From Candidatus Hydrogenedens sp. (GTDB lineage Bacteria > Hydrogenedentota > Hydrogenedentia > Hydrogenedentales > Hydrogenedentaceae), in the NCBI GenBank assembly GCA_035361075.1, contig DAOSBX010000014.1, positions 1 through 64,000 on the forward strand: a DNA stretch of 64,000 bases, read 5' to 3'. This document shows positions 1 to 9,260 of this stretch, piece by piece. The position numbers and the translations under genes are program-made. Numbering within the stretch: position 1 is the first letter of the stretch; every line of letters starts with the position of its first letter. The notes below the pieces were generated by a model. That model worked only from the letters and a program-made list of their open reading frames with translations. It did not search any database and was not told where the DNA came from.

Positions 1-57
1 ATTTATCATGTGTTTAATGACTCTCCAAAATTTTTGAGATACTTTTTTTGTATTCAT
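1..57 (-). CDS. Unidentified protein, N-terminal 19 codons only (cut by left edge)
   Basis: An ATG at 57-55 on the minus strand opens a frame that stays open to the window edge, giving a very basic start, MNTKKVSQKFWRVIKHMIN. A good ribosome-binding site (AAGGGAAG) lies five bases upstream, which is the main reason to call it a gene. The basic stretch could precede a membrane segment, but nothing beyond the edge can be seen. Function unknown. Confidence 0.5.
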   Translation of the reverse strand, partial: MNTKKVSQKFWRVIKHMIN

Positions 58-582
58 ATATACTTCCCTTTTATTAGTTTAAAAATTATTAGTTTAAAAA
101 AATACACAACTTCAACGTAAAATATACACTAAAAAACATATAAACATCAAACAAAAATTAGGGTTATTATAAAGCAGAGCCACCACAGGGAAAAAGGAAG
201 AAACATAATAACAAAAAAGGAATAGGGAAAAAGTAAAGGGAAAATCTTACTATCTGAATTCTTTGTTATATGATGAATTGTAAAAAGGAGAAGATGGTCT
301 CGAAGATTTTCTATAGATGGATGTTTTGAATAATTCGGATAAGACGCTACGGAAATACTTCTATTTCATTGACGAAGTATGATTATAAAACGGGGAAAAT
401 AGGTAGTAGGTTATGAGGTGGAGTGAAGATAGGTATGGATTAATTTAAATGAAGAGCAACACAATGTAAAGCTGTTTTAGTGTTGCTTAATTGTAAAGTT
501 GGTTATTTGAAGGTTTAATGTAAGGAAGACATTTAGAGTTGTAGATATATGGGTTTATTGATAATGGTTTTTGATGGCTTTA
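58..582. other. 525-bp intergenic region without recognisable gene
   Basis: No frame here has a credible start, length or family resemblance. The sequence is AT-rich with purine-rich runs around 190-245. The only structure I noticed is an 8-bp perfect inverted repeat (AGCAACAC at 455-462, GTGTTGCT at 480-487) with a 17-base loop and no T-run on either strand, so it is not a convincing terminator. It must hold the promoter of the truncated minus-strand gene at the left edge and the 3' region of the cystathionine gene. Confidence 0.5.
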
Positions 583-1722
583 TTAGTCGAGAGCATTTTT
601 GAGGTCGGAGAGAAGGTCGTTAATGTCTTCAATGCCGATACTGAGACGGACAAGGGTTGGTATAACTCCTAATTTTTGTTTTTTCTCTTCGGATAAACCC
701 GCATGGGTCATGTAATAAGGAACACAAAACAAGGATTCAACAGCTCCTAAACTTTCTGCAAGGGTAAATATTTTTACCCGCTGGTAGAAGTTCTCCAGTG
801 TTTTCATATCTTTCAGTTCGATAGTTATCATTCCACCGAAGCGGAGCATTTGTTTTTGGGCAATATCCAAAATGGGTGGTTTTTCCAGTCCAGGATAGTA
901 AACCTTTTTGATTTTAGGATGATGAATGAGATATTGAACAATTTTTTCTGCATTATCGCAATGGCGTTCCATTCGCACATGTAAGGTTTTTATCCCTCGC
1001 ATTAGAAGATAACAATCAAATGGAGAAGGAACGGCTCCGATACTGTTTTGAATAAACTGAATTGGCTTTATATCTTCAAGATTTTTAACCGTAACAGCAC
1101 CACCAAGCACATCCGAATGCCCTCCTAAATATTTTGTGCTACTATGAACCACATAATCCGCCCCTAAAAGCAAAGGCTTTTGTAGATAGGGTGTAGCAAA
1201 AGTATTATCCACCGCAAGTTTAAGGCCCTCTTTATGCGCTATATTAGCAATGGAATTTATATCTACAATGTTTAATAAAGGGTTGGTTGGAGATTCTATC
1301 CATACAAGTCGAGGATTTTTTAATTTCTGAATAGCCTGCTCAAAAGATGACGGGTGATTATCCTCCGCATAAACAACCTCAATACCCCATTGCGAATATA
1401 TCTTATCCAATAAGCGGACTGTCCCTCCATATAGGTCATGTCCCGCTACAATACCATCGCCTGGAGATAGTGTCTGTATTATTGCGGATATTGCAGAGAC
1501 ACCGGAAGCGAAACATGCAGTTGCGGAACCCTCTTCGAGTTGAGTAATACATTCTTCTAAACTTTTCCGTGTCGGATTTAGTGTGCGTGTATATTCAAAT
1601 CCTTTATGTTTGCCGGGAGCATCTTGTTGAAAAGTTGTAGCAAGATGAATAGGAGTAACTACTGCTCCAGTTAAGGGGTCGGGCTCCTGTCCAGCATGAA
1701 TAGCTCGAGTTGCAAATTGCAT
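583..1722 (-). CDS. metB: Cystathionine gamma-lyase / gamma-synthase (PLP-dependent)
   Basis: A 379-residue member of the Cys/Met metabolism PLP enzyme family (fold type I), normal full length. Visible signatures are the cofactor-phosphate and substrate segment YTRTLNPTR (about 44-52), ESPTNPLL before the PLP-binding aspartate (D172 in VDNTFATP), and the Schiff-base lysine K197 in SSTKYLGGHSDVLGG. It lies 35 bp downstream of the cystathionine beta-synthase gene on the same strand with its own AAAGGAA site, so the two are probably co-transcribed. That partner makes a gamma-lyase role (cystathionine to cysteine, 2-oxobutyrate and ammonia) more likely than gamma-synthase, but sequence alone does not separate the activities; the alternative symbol would be mccB. 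Cytoplasmic. Confidence 0.88.
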   Translation of the reverse strand: MQFATRAIHAGQEPDPLTGAVVTPIHLATTFQQDAPGKHKGFEYTRTLNPTRKSLEECITQLEEGSATACFASGVSAISAIIQTLSPGDGIVAGHDLYGGTVRLLDKIYSQWGIEVVYAEDNHPSSFEQAIQKLKNPRLVWIESPTNPLLNIVDINSIANIAHKEGLKLAVDNTFATPYLQKPLLLGADYVVHSSTKYLGGHSDVLGGAVTVKNLEDIKPIQFIQNSIGAVPSPFDCYLLMRGIKTLHVRMERHCDNAEKIVQYLIHHPKIKKVYYPGLEKPPILDIAQKQMLRFGGMITIELKDMKTLENFYQRVKIFTLAESLGAVESLFCVPYYMTHAGLSEEKKQKLGVIPTLVRLSIGIEDINDLLSDLKNALD

Positions 1723-1757
1723 TATCTTATTCCTTTCCCTGTATGTATTTACCTTGT

Positions 1758-3122
1758 TTACTTCCGTAATTCATAAAAGTATATCAAATCAGTTCGGGTT
1801 ATAATCCCTATGAGACGATTATTCTGTCGGATAACAACCGCTGGGTTGCCAGCTAAAAGAAGACGATATACTTCTTCTGTCTTTGTATCCGCATCAAGTA
1901 CGGGTAAAGGGCGAGCCATTACCTCAGAAAGCGGGGTCGTAGATGGTTTTCCCTGGTGTAAAGCATGCATGATAGTAATCTCTTCAACCGAACCCACAAC
2001 CTCTTCTCCTTCAACAATAGGTATCTGGGATATTCCCTTTTCACGGAATAATTGTATCGCAGTTTCCAGGTTTTGCTCTTTATTCAAAGTCCAGATATGC
2101 CCTTCCCTCCCAATGATTTCAAGGACTTTACCAATATGTGTTTGGTCAGGGGATATATCCGTAAAGCCATTTTTGAACATCCATTCATCATCATACGCTT
2201 TACTCAAATAATTTCTACCCGTATCAGGACACATAATAACAATTAAGTCATTATCCGAACAACGCTGAGCATATTTTAATCCTGCATAGATTGCTGTTCC
2301 ACTGGAACCTCCCAACATAATTCCCTCTTCTCGTGCTAACCTACGAACTGTGTGAAACGATTCCGCATCACTAACACGAATCCATTCATCCACAACATGT
2401 GCGTTCAAAGTATGGGGAACGAAATCTTCACCAATTCCCTCTACTTTCCATGATTTAGGGGAATCACCACTTAGTACAGAACCTTCAATATCTGCACCAA
2501 TAACTTGGACCTTAGAATTTTTTTCCTTTAAGTATTTTCCTACACCACTAATGGTTCCACCTGTGCCCGCACCTGCCACAAAAGCTGTGATTCTCCCTTC
2601 TGTTTGTTTCCATATTTCAGGGCCGGTGGTTTTATAATGCATCTCGGGATTGGCTAAATTCTGGAACTGATTAGGTCTCCATGCACCGGGTATTTCACGA
2701 GATAAACGGTCCGCAACACCATTATAACTTTGAGGTGAGTCCGGTGGAACATTGGTTGGAGTAATTACTACCTCCGCACCATAAGCACGCAGAAGACGAA
2801 CCTTATCCGAACTCATCTTATCAGGCATAACACAGATACACCGATACCCTTTCACGCTTGCCACCAGAGCCAGTCCTAAACCGGTATTCCCTGCGGTTGC
2901 TTCAATAATTGTGCCCCCTGGCTTGAGCAATCCCTTTTCCTCCGCATCTTTTATCATAGCCAGAGCAATACGGTCTTTTACACTCCCTCCAGGATTAAAA
3001 TATTCCAACTTCAAGTAAATCTTCGGTTTTAAATCATTATTAATCTTATTCAAACGAACTAAAGGCGTATTTCCAACCGCTTCAAGAATGTCATTATATG
3101 CAGGACGAAAAGATAAAGCCAT
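1758..3122 (-). CDS. cbs: Cystathionine beta-synthase with C-terminal CBS domain pair
   Basis: A 454-residue fold-type II PLP enzyme that condenses serine (or an activated serine) with homocysteine. The PLP lysine is near residue 49 in NPGGSVKDRIA, the substrate loop is EATAGNTGLGLA (about 77-88), and a glycine-rich phosphate loop, GAGTGGTISG, lies around 185-195. Residues from about 330 form two CBS motifs ending at DLIYFYELRK; in homologues this module binds adenosyl ligands and regulates activity. There is no N-terminal haem domain. I place the start at the ATG (3122) nine bases after AAGGAG; an in-frame TTG two codons earlier would be too close to that site. Together with the downstream gamma-lyase it forms a transsulfuration pair. 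A plain cysteine synthase is the alternative, but the C-terminal CBS pair favours CBS. Confidence 0.88.
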   Translation of the reverse strand: MALSFRPAYNDILEAVGNTPLVRLNKINNDLKPKIYLKLEYFNPGGSVKDRIALAMIKDAEEKGLLKPGGTIIEATAGNTGLGLALVASVKGYRCICVMPDKMSSDKVRLLRAYGAEVVITPTNVPPDSPQSYNGVADRLSREIPGAWRPNQFQNLANPEMHYKTTGPEIWKQTEGRITAFVAGAGTGGTISGVGKYLKEKNSKVQVIGADIEGSVLSGDSPKSWKVEGIGEDFVPHTLNAHVVDEWIRVSDAESFHTVRRLAREEGIMLGGSSGTAIYAGLKYAQRCSDNDLIVIMCPDTGRNYLSKAYDDEWMFKNGFTDISPDQTHIGKVLEIIGREGHIWTLNKEQNLETAIQLFREKGISQIPIVEGEEVVGSVEEITIMHALHQGKPSTTPLSEVMARPLPVLDADTKTEEVYRLLLAGNPAVVIRQNNRLIGIITRTDLIYFYELRK

Positions 3123-3333
3123 AACCAATCTCCTTAAATGTATTTACTTTTATAGATAAACAAAAAACAAAAAAATATTTATTTTTATTTCGTTGGAAAG
3201 GAAAGTAAAAATTTGTCATTTATTCGCAATATTTTTACTACATATAAAATAAATGCAATGAAAATGAATACTTTTTTTTGATATTATAGATTTTCAATTG
3301 TTCTATAACTCATCGAAAAGAAAGGGTGTTTTT

Positions 3334-4254
3334 ATGTCAAAAGTAATAGTTACAGGTGGAGCAGGGTTTATTGGCTCGCATGTGGTAGATATATTAATTG
3401 AAAATCAGCATAAAGTGCTTATTATTGATAACTTGAGTTCAGGAAAAAGACAGAATTTAAATCCGAAAGCAGATTTCGTTGAAATGGATATTTGTTCAGA
3501 ACAGATAGATACCATATTTCGTGATTTTCGCCCAGAGTTTGTGGCTCATTTAGCAGCACAAATTGATGTGCGAAAAAGTGTAACAGACCCGATATTTGAT
3601 GCAAAAGTAAATATATTAGGTGGAATTAATCTATTAAATAGTGCTGTGAAATATGGTGTAAAAAAATTGATCTTTTCCTCCACGGGTGGTGCCATATATG
3701 GTGAAACGGATGTTTTGCCTGTTCCAGAGACATATCTTCCCAAACCCATGTCCCCCTATGGAACAAGCAAATTAGCCTTTGAACATTATTTAGGCTTATA
3801 TCAACGACTTCATGGGTTGAAATACCTCATATTACGATTACCCAATGTTTATGGGCCTCGTCAGAGTCCTGAAGGCGAAGCTGGCGTATGTTCTATACTC
3901 ACAGGACTAATGCTCAAAGGTAACAAGCCTGTTCTATATGGATACGGAACCCCTCAACGCGACTATGTCTTTGTGAAGGATATTGCACGAGCATTTTTAT
4001 ACGGACTGGAAAAAGGTGAAAATGAAACTGTAAATTTAGGTTCCGCCAGGGGAACAACTGTTCGCGAAATTTTTGATATTATTGCGAATACTGTGGGCTA
4101 CCACGAAGAACCCCAATTAGCCCCATTGCGTCCTGGTGAAGTCCAAACTATCTACATAACAGGCAATAAAGCCCGAGAGATTCTTGACTGGAGTCCCCAA
4201 ACGGACCTTAAATCAGGACTTATTCAAACAGTAGAGTTTATAAGAAATAACTGA
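3334..4254 (+). CDS. NAD-dependent sugar-nucleotide epimerase/dehydratase (GalE-like extended SDR)
   Basis: A 306-residue extended short-chain dehydrogenase. Residues 7-14 (TGGAGFIG) form the NAD-binding loop, DNLSSG (about 32-37) is typical of UDP-sugar epimerases, and the catalytic residues are S116/T117 in FSSTGG and Y142-x3-K146 in YGTSK. RDYVFVKDIA near residue 210 fits the substrate-binding region. The closest functional class is UDP-glucose 4-epimerase, but dTDP-glucose dehydratases and uronate epimerases share these motifs, so the sugar is not assigned. An upstream in-frame TTG (3298) exists; I prefer the ATG at 3334 because AAAGGG lies just before it. It is transcribed divergently from cbs across a 210-bp AT-rich gap. 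Confidence 0.85.
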   Translation: MSKVIVTGGAGFIGSHVVDILIENQHKVLIIDNLSSGKRQNLNPKADFVEMDICSEQIDTIFRDFRPEFVAHLAAQIDVRKSVTDPIFDAKVNILGGINLLNSAVKYGVKKLIFSSTGGAIYGETDVLPVPETYLPKPMSPYGTSKLAFEHYLGLYQRLHGLKYLILRLPNVYGPRQSPEGEAGVCSILTGLMLKGNKPVLYGYGTPQRDYVFVKDIARAFLYGLEKGENETVNLGSARGTTVREIFDIIANTVGYHEEPQLAPLRPGEVQTIYITGNKAREILDWSPQTDLKSGLIQTVEFIRNN

Positions 4255-4273
4255 TACTTAATAAAATAAATTT

Positions 4274-4319
4274 AACATTTTACAGAAATAGAGTGAGGGA
4301 AATTTTTTCTGTTGATGTT
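4274..4319 (+). other. Imperfect inverted repeat after the epimerase gene
   Basis: AACAT-TTT-ACAGAAA (4274-4288) can pair with TTTCTGT-TG-ATGTT (4306-4319), leaving a small internal bulge and a 17-base loop. There is no U-run after it, so it may be a weak transcription end or an RNA-stability hairpin between the epimerase and the beta-helix gene. Low confidence. Confidence 0.25.
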
Positions 4320-4362
4320 ATGGATTTTAAAATAAGTAAATAGGTAAATAAAGGGTCAGTTT

Positions 4363-6468
4363 ATGATTATAAAAAAGATATTTGCCATATTTTTCAGTTT
4401 ATTTTTACTGTTTACCCTTGAGTTATCTTCACAAACAATAAAAGTATTTAATTTATGTGAAGAAAAAAAAGAGGAAAAAGAGATAGCATCTCTTAAAAAT
4501 TTTAAGGAAATGCTCGATTACATAAAAAAAGTAAAAGAAGATGGAAATTTCCCTGAAAGAGGAATAAAAATTGTTATTTGTGGGGATGAGTATAAAGTAT
4601 CCGAACGCTTTATTTTTACAGAGGAACATAGTGGGGATGGGGGAAAGCCAATTATTATTACAGTAGAGAATAAATCGGTCATAAGTGGAGGTATCCAGAT
4701 AAAAAATTTCAAAAAACTAAATGAAGATAGGAAGGGAAGAATAAAAAAAAGTGTACAGGAGAAATTATATGTAGCGGACTTGAAAGACTACGGATTAAAG
4801 TCATTGCCGCCATTGGAATTAGGAGGTTTTGGGAGTTTAAAATTAAGGGAGAAGGACCGTAGCTATAAGGGATATACCACATTCCCTTATGTGGAATTAT
4901 TTTTCAATGGTCAACCTATGACTCTGGCAAGGTATCCCAATGAAGGTTTTATACATGTAGCGGGGGTAGAGGGAGAGCCTGTGAATAAGTTAGAAAGCTT
5001 TTCAACAATGAAAGATGTTGTGCTAAAAGTAGACAATTGCCCTTTGAAAAATTGGGTAATGGAACCCAATATACTACTTCACGGTTACTGGTATTTTGAC
5101 TGGGCAGACTCGTATGAGACAGTAGAGAAAATAACACCTGATACCGCAAAAATAAAACTGGCACATTCCGCCTCTGCTTATGGCTATAAAGAAGGGGCAC
5201 GATTTTATGCTTTGAATATGCTATGTGAATTAGACCAACCTGGAGAATGGTATCTGGATAGAGAAAATATGCTTTTGTATTTTTATCCTCCAGACTCACT
5301 GGATTCCGCTCAAATTGATTTTTCATGGTTTGAGGGACCCATGTTTGTTTTTAACAATGCTAAACATATTTATTTAGAAGGCATTGATTTTCAGTTATGT
5401 TCGGGGAATATTATAGAGATATATGGAGGGGAAGATATTCAAATACGGGGTTGTTCTTTTATGAATAGTGGTGGATATGGTGTTAATATTGATGGAGGGA
5501 GAAACCATTGTATCCAATCTTGTGATTTCAAAACATTAGGGAAAGGGGGTGTCTTTTTGAAAGGAGGTGACCGCAAAACACTGACCCCGAGCGGGTTCAA
5601 AGTGGATAATTGCTATTTTTACGATTTAGACCGTGTTGACCATACCTATAATCCAGCAGTGTACGGGGAAGGAGTAGGACATGTAATTTCCCATAATTTT
5701 GTTCATAAGAACCCGAGTAGTGCTTTTCGCATGGATGGAAACGATATTATTGTAGAATACAATGAGGTTTGCGATGTAGTTCGTGAATCAGACGACCAGG
5801 GAGGTTTGGATAGTTATGGAAACCCGACCTATCGCGGTATGGTGTATCGGTATAACTATTGGCACCATATCGGAAATTGGGACAAGTCAGGTCTGCGTTT
5901 ACAGGGGGGAGTGAGATTGGATTTTCCTATATCAGGGGTAAAAATCTATGGTAATATTTTTTATCGAGCCTCCGCAAAAGATGGCATTTTCGGTGGAGTT
6001 CAGGTAAACGGTGGTAAGGATAACCTGATAGAAAACAATATCTTTGCGGACTGCTTTATAGGGGTTACCTTTCAGACCTGCACCGAAGAAGAATGGAAAA
6101 ATATTGTGAATGAGGCTTTCAACAAACCCGATATGGATTACAACCTCTATGTGCAGAGATATCCGGAAATAGCACACATTTATGAGGACCGAAATAAAAA
6201 TACTGTGCGAAGAAACATATTCTGGAAATGTAACGAAGTAATGCGAAAAATGGAGGCAAACCAGATTATCTTTGAGGACAATCTGGTAAATAACGACAAT
6301 GCCTTATTCCCCCAATCTGCACAGGGTAACTTTGAGATAAATAAAGATATACTATCTACATTAAACTTCAATTTTGAGACCATTCCCTTTACCCAAATCG
6401 GCTTATACAAAGACAAATACAGAGAAAAGATACAGGATGAAATAATAAAAAATTTGAGGAATAATTAA
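4363..6468 (+). CDS. Secreted right-handed parallel beta-helix protein
   Basis: A 701-residue exported protein. Residues 1-24 form a signal peptide (KK, then a Phe/Leu-rich core, cleavage near ELSSQ). The centre, about 330-600, shows repeated short strands of the parallel beta-helix type (for example NIIEIYGGEDIQIRGCSF, HCIQSCDF, NLIENNIFADC), the fold of pectate lyases, alginate lyases and many carbohydrate-processing enzymes. Aromatic and Asp-rich stretches (YWYFDWADSYE around 240-250; DGNDIIVEYNE around 455-465) could form a sugar-binding cleft. I cannot name a catalytic residue or polysaccharide-lyase family. AAAGGG eight bases before the ATG supports the start. It stands alone on the plus strand with no obvious operon partner. 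Confidence 0.75.
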   Translation: MIIKKIFAIFFSLFLLFTLELSSQTIKVFNLCEEKKEEKEIASLKNFKEMLDYIKKVKEDGNFPERGIKIVICGDEYKVSERFIFTEEHSGDGGKPIIITVENKSVISGGIQIKNFKKLNEDRKGRIKKSVQEKLYVADLKDYGLKSLPPLELGGFGSLKLREKDRSYKGYTTFPYVELFFNGQPMTLARYPNEGFIHVAGVEGEPVNKLESFSTMKDVVLKVDNCPLKNWVMEPNILLHGYWYFDWADSYETVEKITPDTAKIKLAHSASAYGYKEGARFYALNMLCELDQPGEWYLDRENMLLYFYPPDSLDSAQIDFSWFEGPMFVFNNAKHIYLEGIDFQLCSGNIIEIYGGEDIQIRGCSFMNSGGYGVNIDGGRNHCIQSCDFKTLGKGGVFLKGGDRKTLTPSGFKVDNCYFYDLDRVDHTYNPAVYGEGVGHVISHNFVHKNPSSAFRMDGNDIIVEYNEVCDVVRESDDQGGLDSYGNPTYRGMVYRYNYWHHIGNWDKSGLRLQGGVRLDFPISGVKIYGNIFYRASAKDGIFGGVQVNGGKDNLIENNIFADCFIGVTFQTCTEEEWKNIVNEAFNKPDMDYNLYVQRYPEIAHIYEDRNKNTVRRNIFWKCNEVMRKMEANQIIFEDNLVNNDNALFPQSAQGNFEINKDILSTLNFNFETIPFTQIGLYKDKYREKIQDEIIKNLRNN

Positions 6469-6576
6469 ATTTATTAATCATTATATATAGTATTAGTGAA
6501 AAATATAATACAAAATTAATTACAGGTTTTTTAGGGTAATAGTAAAGGTAATTCGTAGGGTATTTTAATATTTTGT

Positions 6577-7023
6577 TTGGGGAAGTTAAAAAAGGGTATT
6601 TATAAATATGACCCTGATTTCATTCAGAAAAAAGAGTTGTTTGAATTTCCTATTTCAGTGAAGGAAGAAATATTTAAAAGAGACAATTATCGTTGTGTAG
6701 TTTGTGGAAGAGGCAAAGCAGATGGGGTAGAGATACATGCGGACCATAAAATTCCTCTGGATAAGGGAGGGATAAATACTGCTGAAAATGGACAGACATT
6801 ATGTTCGGAACATAACATTTTAAAGAAAAATTATTCTCAGACAGAGTTTGGGAAGAGATTTATAATAAGGCTTTATAAAGAGGCGAAAGAGAAAGGGGAT
6901 AATAGGATTATACAGTTTTGCAAGGAGATTTTTGATGTCTATGATAAATATAAGATTGATGTGCATATAAACCGACCAGATAAAATAGATAAGGTGGACA
7001 ATGCACATTGTAGTAAGAGGTGA
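6577..7023 (+). CDS. HNH endonuclease-domain protein
   Basis: A 148-residue protein with a complete HNH/zinc signature: C-x2-C (CVVCG, near residue 40), the HADHKIPLDKGG core (about 52-63), an Asn 13 residues after the DHK (NTAENGQ), and C-x2-H (CSEHN, near 73). Small stand-alone HNH proteins can be restriction nucleases, homing-type enzymes or repair nucleases; the partner needed to say which is absent. The frame opens at a TTG (6577) without a strong Shine-Dalgarno sequence, so the exact start is uncertain, but the domain begins with SVKEEIFKRDNYRC and is intact. It lies convergent to the flavin oxidase gene, 22 bp away. No methyltransferase is nearby. Confidence 0.75.
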   Translation: MGKLKKGIYKYDPDFIQKKELFEFPISVKEEIFKRDNYRCVVCGRGKADGVEIHADHKIPLDKGGINTAENGQTLCSEHNILKKNYSQTEFGKRFIIRLYKEAKEKGDNRIIQFCKEIFDVYDKYKIDVHINRPDKIDKVDNAHCSKR

Positions 7024-7045
7024 GGATAAGATTTTGGGATGTGGT

Positions 7046-8671
7046 TTATATTAGTTTTCCGGGATTGAGGATATTTTTGGGGTCGATTTGTGATTTGATT
7101 TGTCGAAGGAGTTCGTAGATAAGGGCAGATTTTTCACTTGCAAACCAGGGCTTATGGTCGGTGCCGATTCCATGATGGTGTGAAATGGTGGCATTATGTT
7201 CACGAATTACATTAGAAGCGGTATTTTTAATTCTATGCCACTGCTGAGAAGGGTCTTTCTGGGAACGGGGAAATACAAATGTAAAATAAAGACTCGCCCC
7301 ATCTAAATAGGCATGGCTGAGATGTGCCATAACGATAGGGAATTGAGGTTTTTGGTCAGGGTCGTTTTGGATAGTATCCCGAATGGCGTTATATATGGCT
7401 TCGTGCAGGTTAAGAAGGTTGCTCCAACGTGTTGCAGTTTCTAATGTATCTACACCAAGTCCAAAATCTAACATTTCATCACGGAGATAGGGGAGAAGAA
7501 ATCGTTGTTTGAACCATTGGTTGGCAATACCTTCACCAAGGGAGATTGCCTGATAATTTGTACATATATTTTCTATTACCTGTTTGCCTGAGGTAATGCA
7601 TAGGGAATCTCCTTCCAGCCCTATAAGCATGAGACAGAATTGGGGTAGCGATGATGGGTCGCCTCCGCCCATCTGCATAGCGGTATAGAAGAAGGTCTCC
7701 TGGGCATCGGAGAGTCGTATCATAGCAAGGGGGATATCTGTTTGCATTAGTTGTCGGCTGGCTTCGACGCCTGCTTCGAATGAGGGAAATATATATGCAT
7801 TGTAATACTTTTCCTGAGGAAGTGGATGGATACGGAATTCTATATTCGTCATAATGCCCAAAGTGCCTTCGGAACCGGGGATAAGGTCTTTGATTTGAGG
7901 TCCAGCGGCGGAAGCTGGGAATGCTTCTGTTTTCCATAATCCAGCGGGACTTATTACTTCTGCTCCTGCGAACCAGTCCTCTGCTTTTCCGTAACGGATA
8001 GATTGATGACCTGCTCCCCGAGCAGAAACCCATCCCCCTAATGTCGAAAATTCAAATGACTGAGGATAATGCCCTAAAGTAAAGCCTTCCTTTCGTAAAA
8101 GTTCTTCTAAATGAGGTCCTTCTATTCCACTTTCTGCACATGCGATTCGCGATTTTGTATCAATATTTATGAGATGGTTCATTGCACGTAGGTCAAGGGT
8201 TGCAATTCCTAAATGATTTTGCCCTTTTATTGGATTTACTCCGCCGACGACGCTTGTGCCCCCGCCAAAAGGGATAATTGCTACATCGTTTAGTGAAGCC
8301 CAGTGGATAATGTTAATAACTTCTTCTTTTGTCTTCGGATAGATGACAATATCTGGAACATTTGGTAATCTACCCGAACGCAAGGTTAATGTGTCTAAAT
8401 AACTCTTCCCACGAGCATGTATAATTCGTTCTATGGGTTCGGATGTTACTTTCCCCTGTGGTATTTTTGCTTTTAATTCGGATATAAGTGGAGGTGGTAG
8501 TGCAGGTTCACTCATCTGAATGGAATTTATATCAACAGGTGGGGTATAAGGTAGTTCTGCAAATCCTGAGAGTTCACGTAACCAATTCCAGAAAGAATCC
8601 CTTTTATCTTTAAGTAAATCGGGACCTTGTATTAGTCCCCATCCGTACCATTTCCGTTCATTGAGATTCAT
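7046..8671 (-). CDS. FAD-linked oxidase resembling alkyl-dihydroxyacetonephosphate synthase
   Basis: A 541-residue flavoprotein of the VAO/PCMH family. The FAD-binding subdomain carries PFGGGTSVVGGV (about 134-145) and GSEGTLGIM; the C-terminal oxidase domain ends with DPKNILNPGKLI. An ISHHHGIG segment (His498-His500) matches the His-rich active-site loop of alkyl-DHAP synthases, which swap the acyl chain of acyl-DHAP for a fatty alcohol to start ether-lipid synthesis. Glycolate/lactate oxidase-like function is the alternative. The frame is open further upstream, but I start at the ATG at 8671: AAGGA lies seven bases before it and any earlier start would run into trpG. It is the last gene of the his/trp run, 16 bp after trpG. 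Confidence 0.8.
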   Translation of the reverse strand: MNLNERKWYGWGLIQGPDLLKDKRDSFWNWLRELSGFAELPYTPPVDINSIQMSEPALPPPLISELKAKIPQGKVTSEPIERIIHARGKSYLDTLTLRSGRLPNVPDIVIYPKTKEEVINIIHWASLNDVAIIPFGGGTSVVGGVNPIKGQNHLGIATLDLRAMNHLINIDTKSRIACAESGIEGPHLEELLRKEGFTLGHYPQSFEFSTLGGWVSARGAGHQSIRYGKAEDWFAGAEVISPAGLWKTEAFPASAAGPQIKDLIPGSEGTLGIMTNIEFRIHPLPQEKYYNAYIFPSFEAGVEASRQLMQTDIPLAMIRLSDAQETFFYTAMQMGGGDPSSLPQFCLMLIGLEGDSLCITSGKQVIENICTNYQAISLGEGIANQWFKQRFLLPYLRDEMLDFGLGVDTLETATRWSNLLNLHEAIYNAIRDTIQNDPDQKPQFPIVMAHLSHAYLDGASLYFTFVFPRSQKDPSQQWHRIKNTASNVIREHNATISHHHGIGTDHKPWFASEKSALIYELLRQIKSQIDPKNILNPGKLI

Positions 8672-8687
8672 CCGTTGTTCCTTATTT

Positions 8688-9260
8688 TTATTTTTTCCCC
8701 AAGGAAAGGAAATTTTGTAGTAGGATTTTACCATATTCAGTGAGGATACTTTCAGGGTGGAATTGGACGCCCCAAATAGGCAATTCTTTATGTTCCACTG
8801 CCATGATTTCGCCTTCTTTTGTTTCCGCGACAATTTTTAACACTTCTGGGCATGTGTCCCGTTTAATTAGGAGGGAATGGTAGCGAGTCGCTTCAAAAGG
8901 TGATGGAATACCTTTAAATAAGGGGGCATTGGTGTGGTAAATTTCACTAATTTTTCCATGCATGATTCGTTCTGCACGAACAATGTCGCCCCCAAAGGCG
9001 TACCCAATACTTTGATGCCCAAGACACACGCCTAAAATGGGATATTTATGTCCCAATTGTTTGATGACCTCTACGGAAATACCTGCTTCGCGGGGTGTGC
9101 AGGGGCCTGGGGAAATAACAATATAATCGGGATTAATTTGCTCAATCTCCGGGATGGTAATCGTATCGTTCCGATAGACCTTCATCTCCGGGTGCATTTC
9201 ACCTAAATATTGGACAAGGTTGTAGGTAAAGGAGTCATAATTGTCAATAAAAAGAATCAT
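8688..9260 (-). CDS. trpG: Anthranilate synthase component II (glutamine amidotransferase)
   Basis: A 190-residue class I glutamine amidotransferase that delivers ammonia to TrpE. The catalytic triad is visible: Cys79 in GVCLGHQSIG, and His168/Glu170 in WGVQFHPESI. The oxyanion strand is SPGPCTPREAG (about 50-60). The start overlaps the trpE stop by four bases, the usual translational coupling for this pair. No separate pabA is seen in the window although a PabB-PabC fusion is at 42-44 kb, so this subunit may serve both folate and tryptophan synthesis, as in Bacillus subtilis; that sharing is inference. Confidence 0.95.
   Translation of the reverse strand: MILFIDNYDSFTYNLVQYLGEMHPEMKVYRNDTITIPEIEQINPDYIVISPGPCTPREAGISVEVIKQLGHKYPILGVCLGHQSIGYAFGGDIVRAERIMHGKISEIYHTNAPLFKGIPSPFEATRYHSLLIKRDTCPEVLKIVAETKEGEIMAVEHKELPIWGVQFHPESILTEYGKILLQNFLSLGKK

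Noticed and set aside
455..487. Inverted repeat in the left intergenic region as a terminator
   Set aside because: The stem is only 8 bp with a 17-base loop and no T-run on either strand.
7533..8033. Minus-strand frame of 166 codons inside the flavin oxidase gene
   Set aside because: It is Arg/Ser-rich out-of-frame sequence within a well-supported FAD oxidase; no family resemblance.
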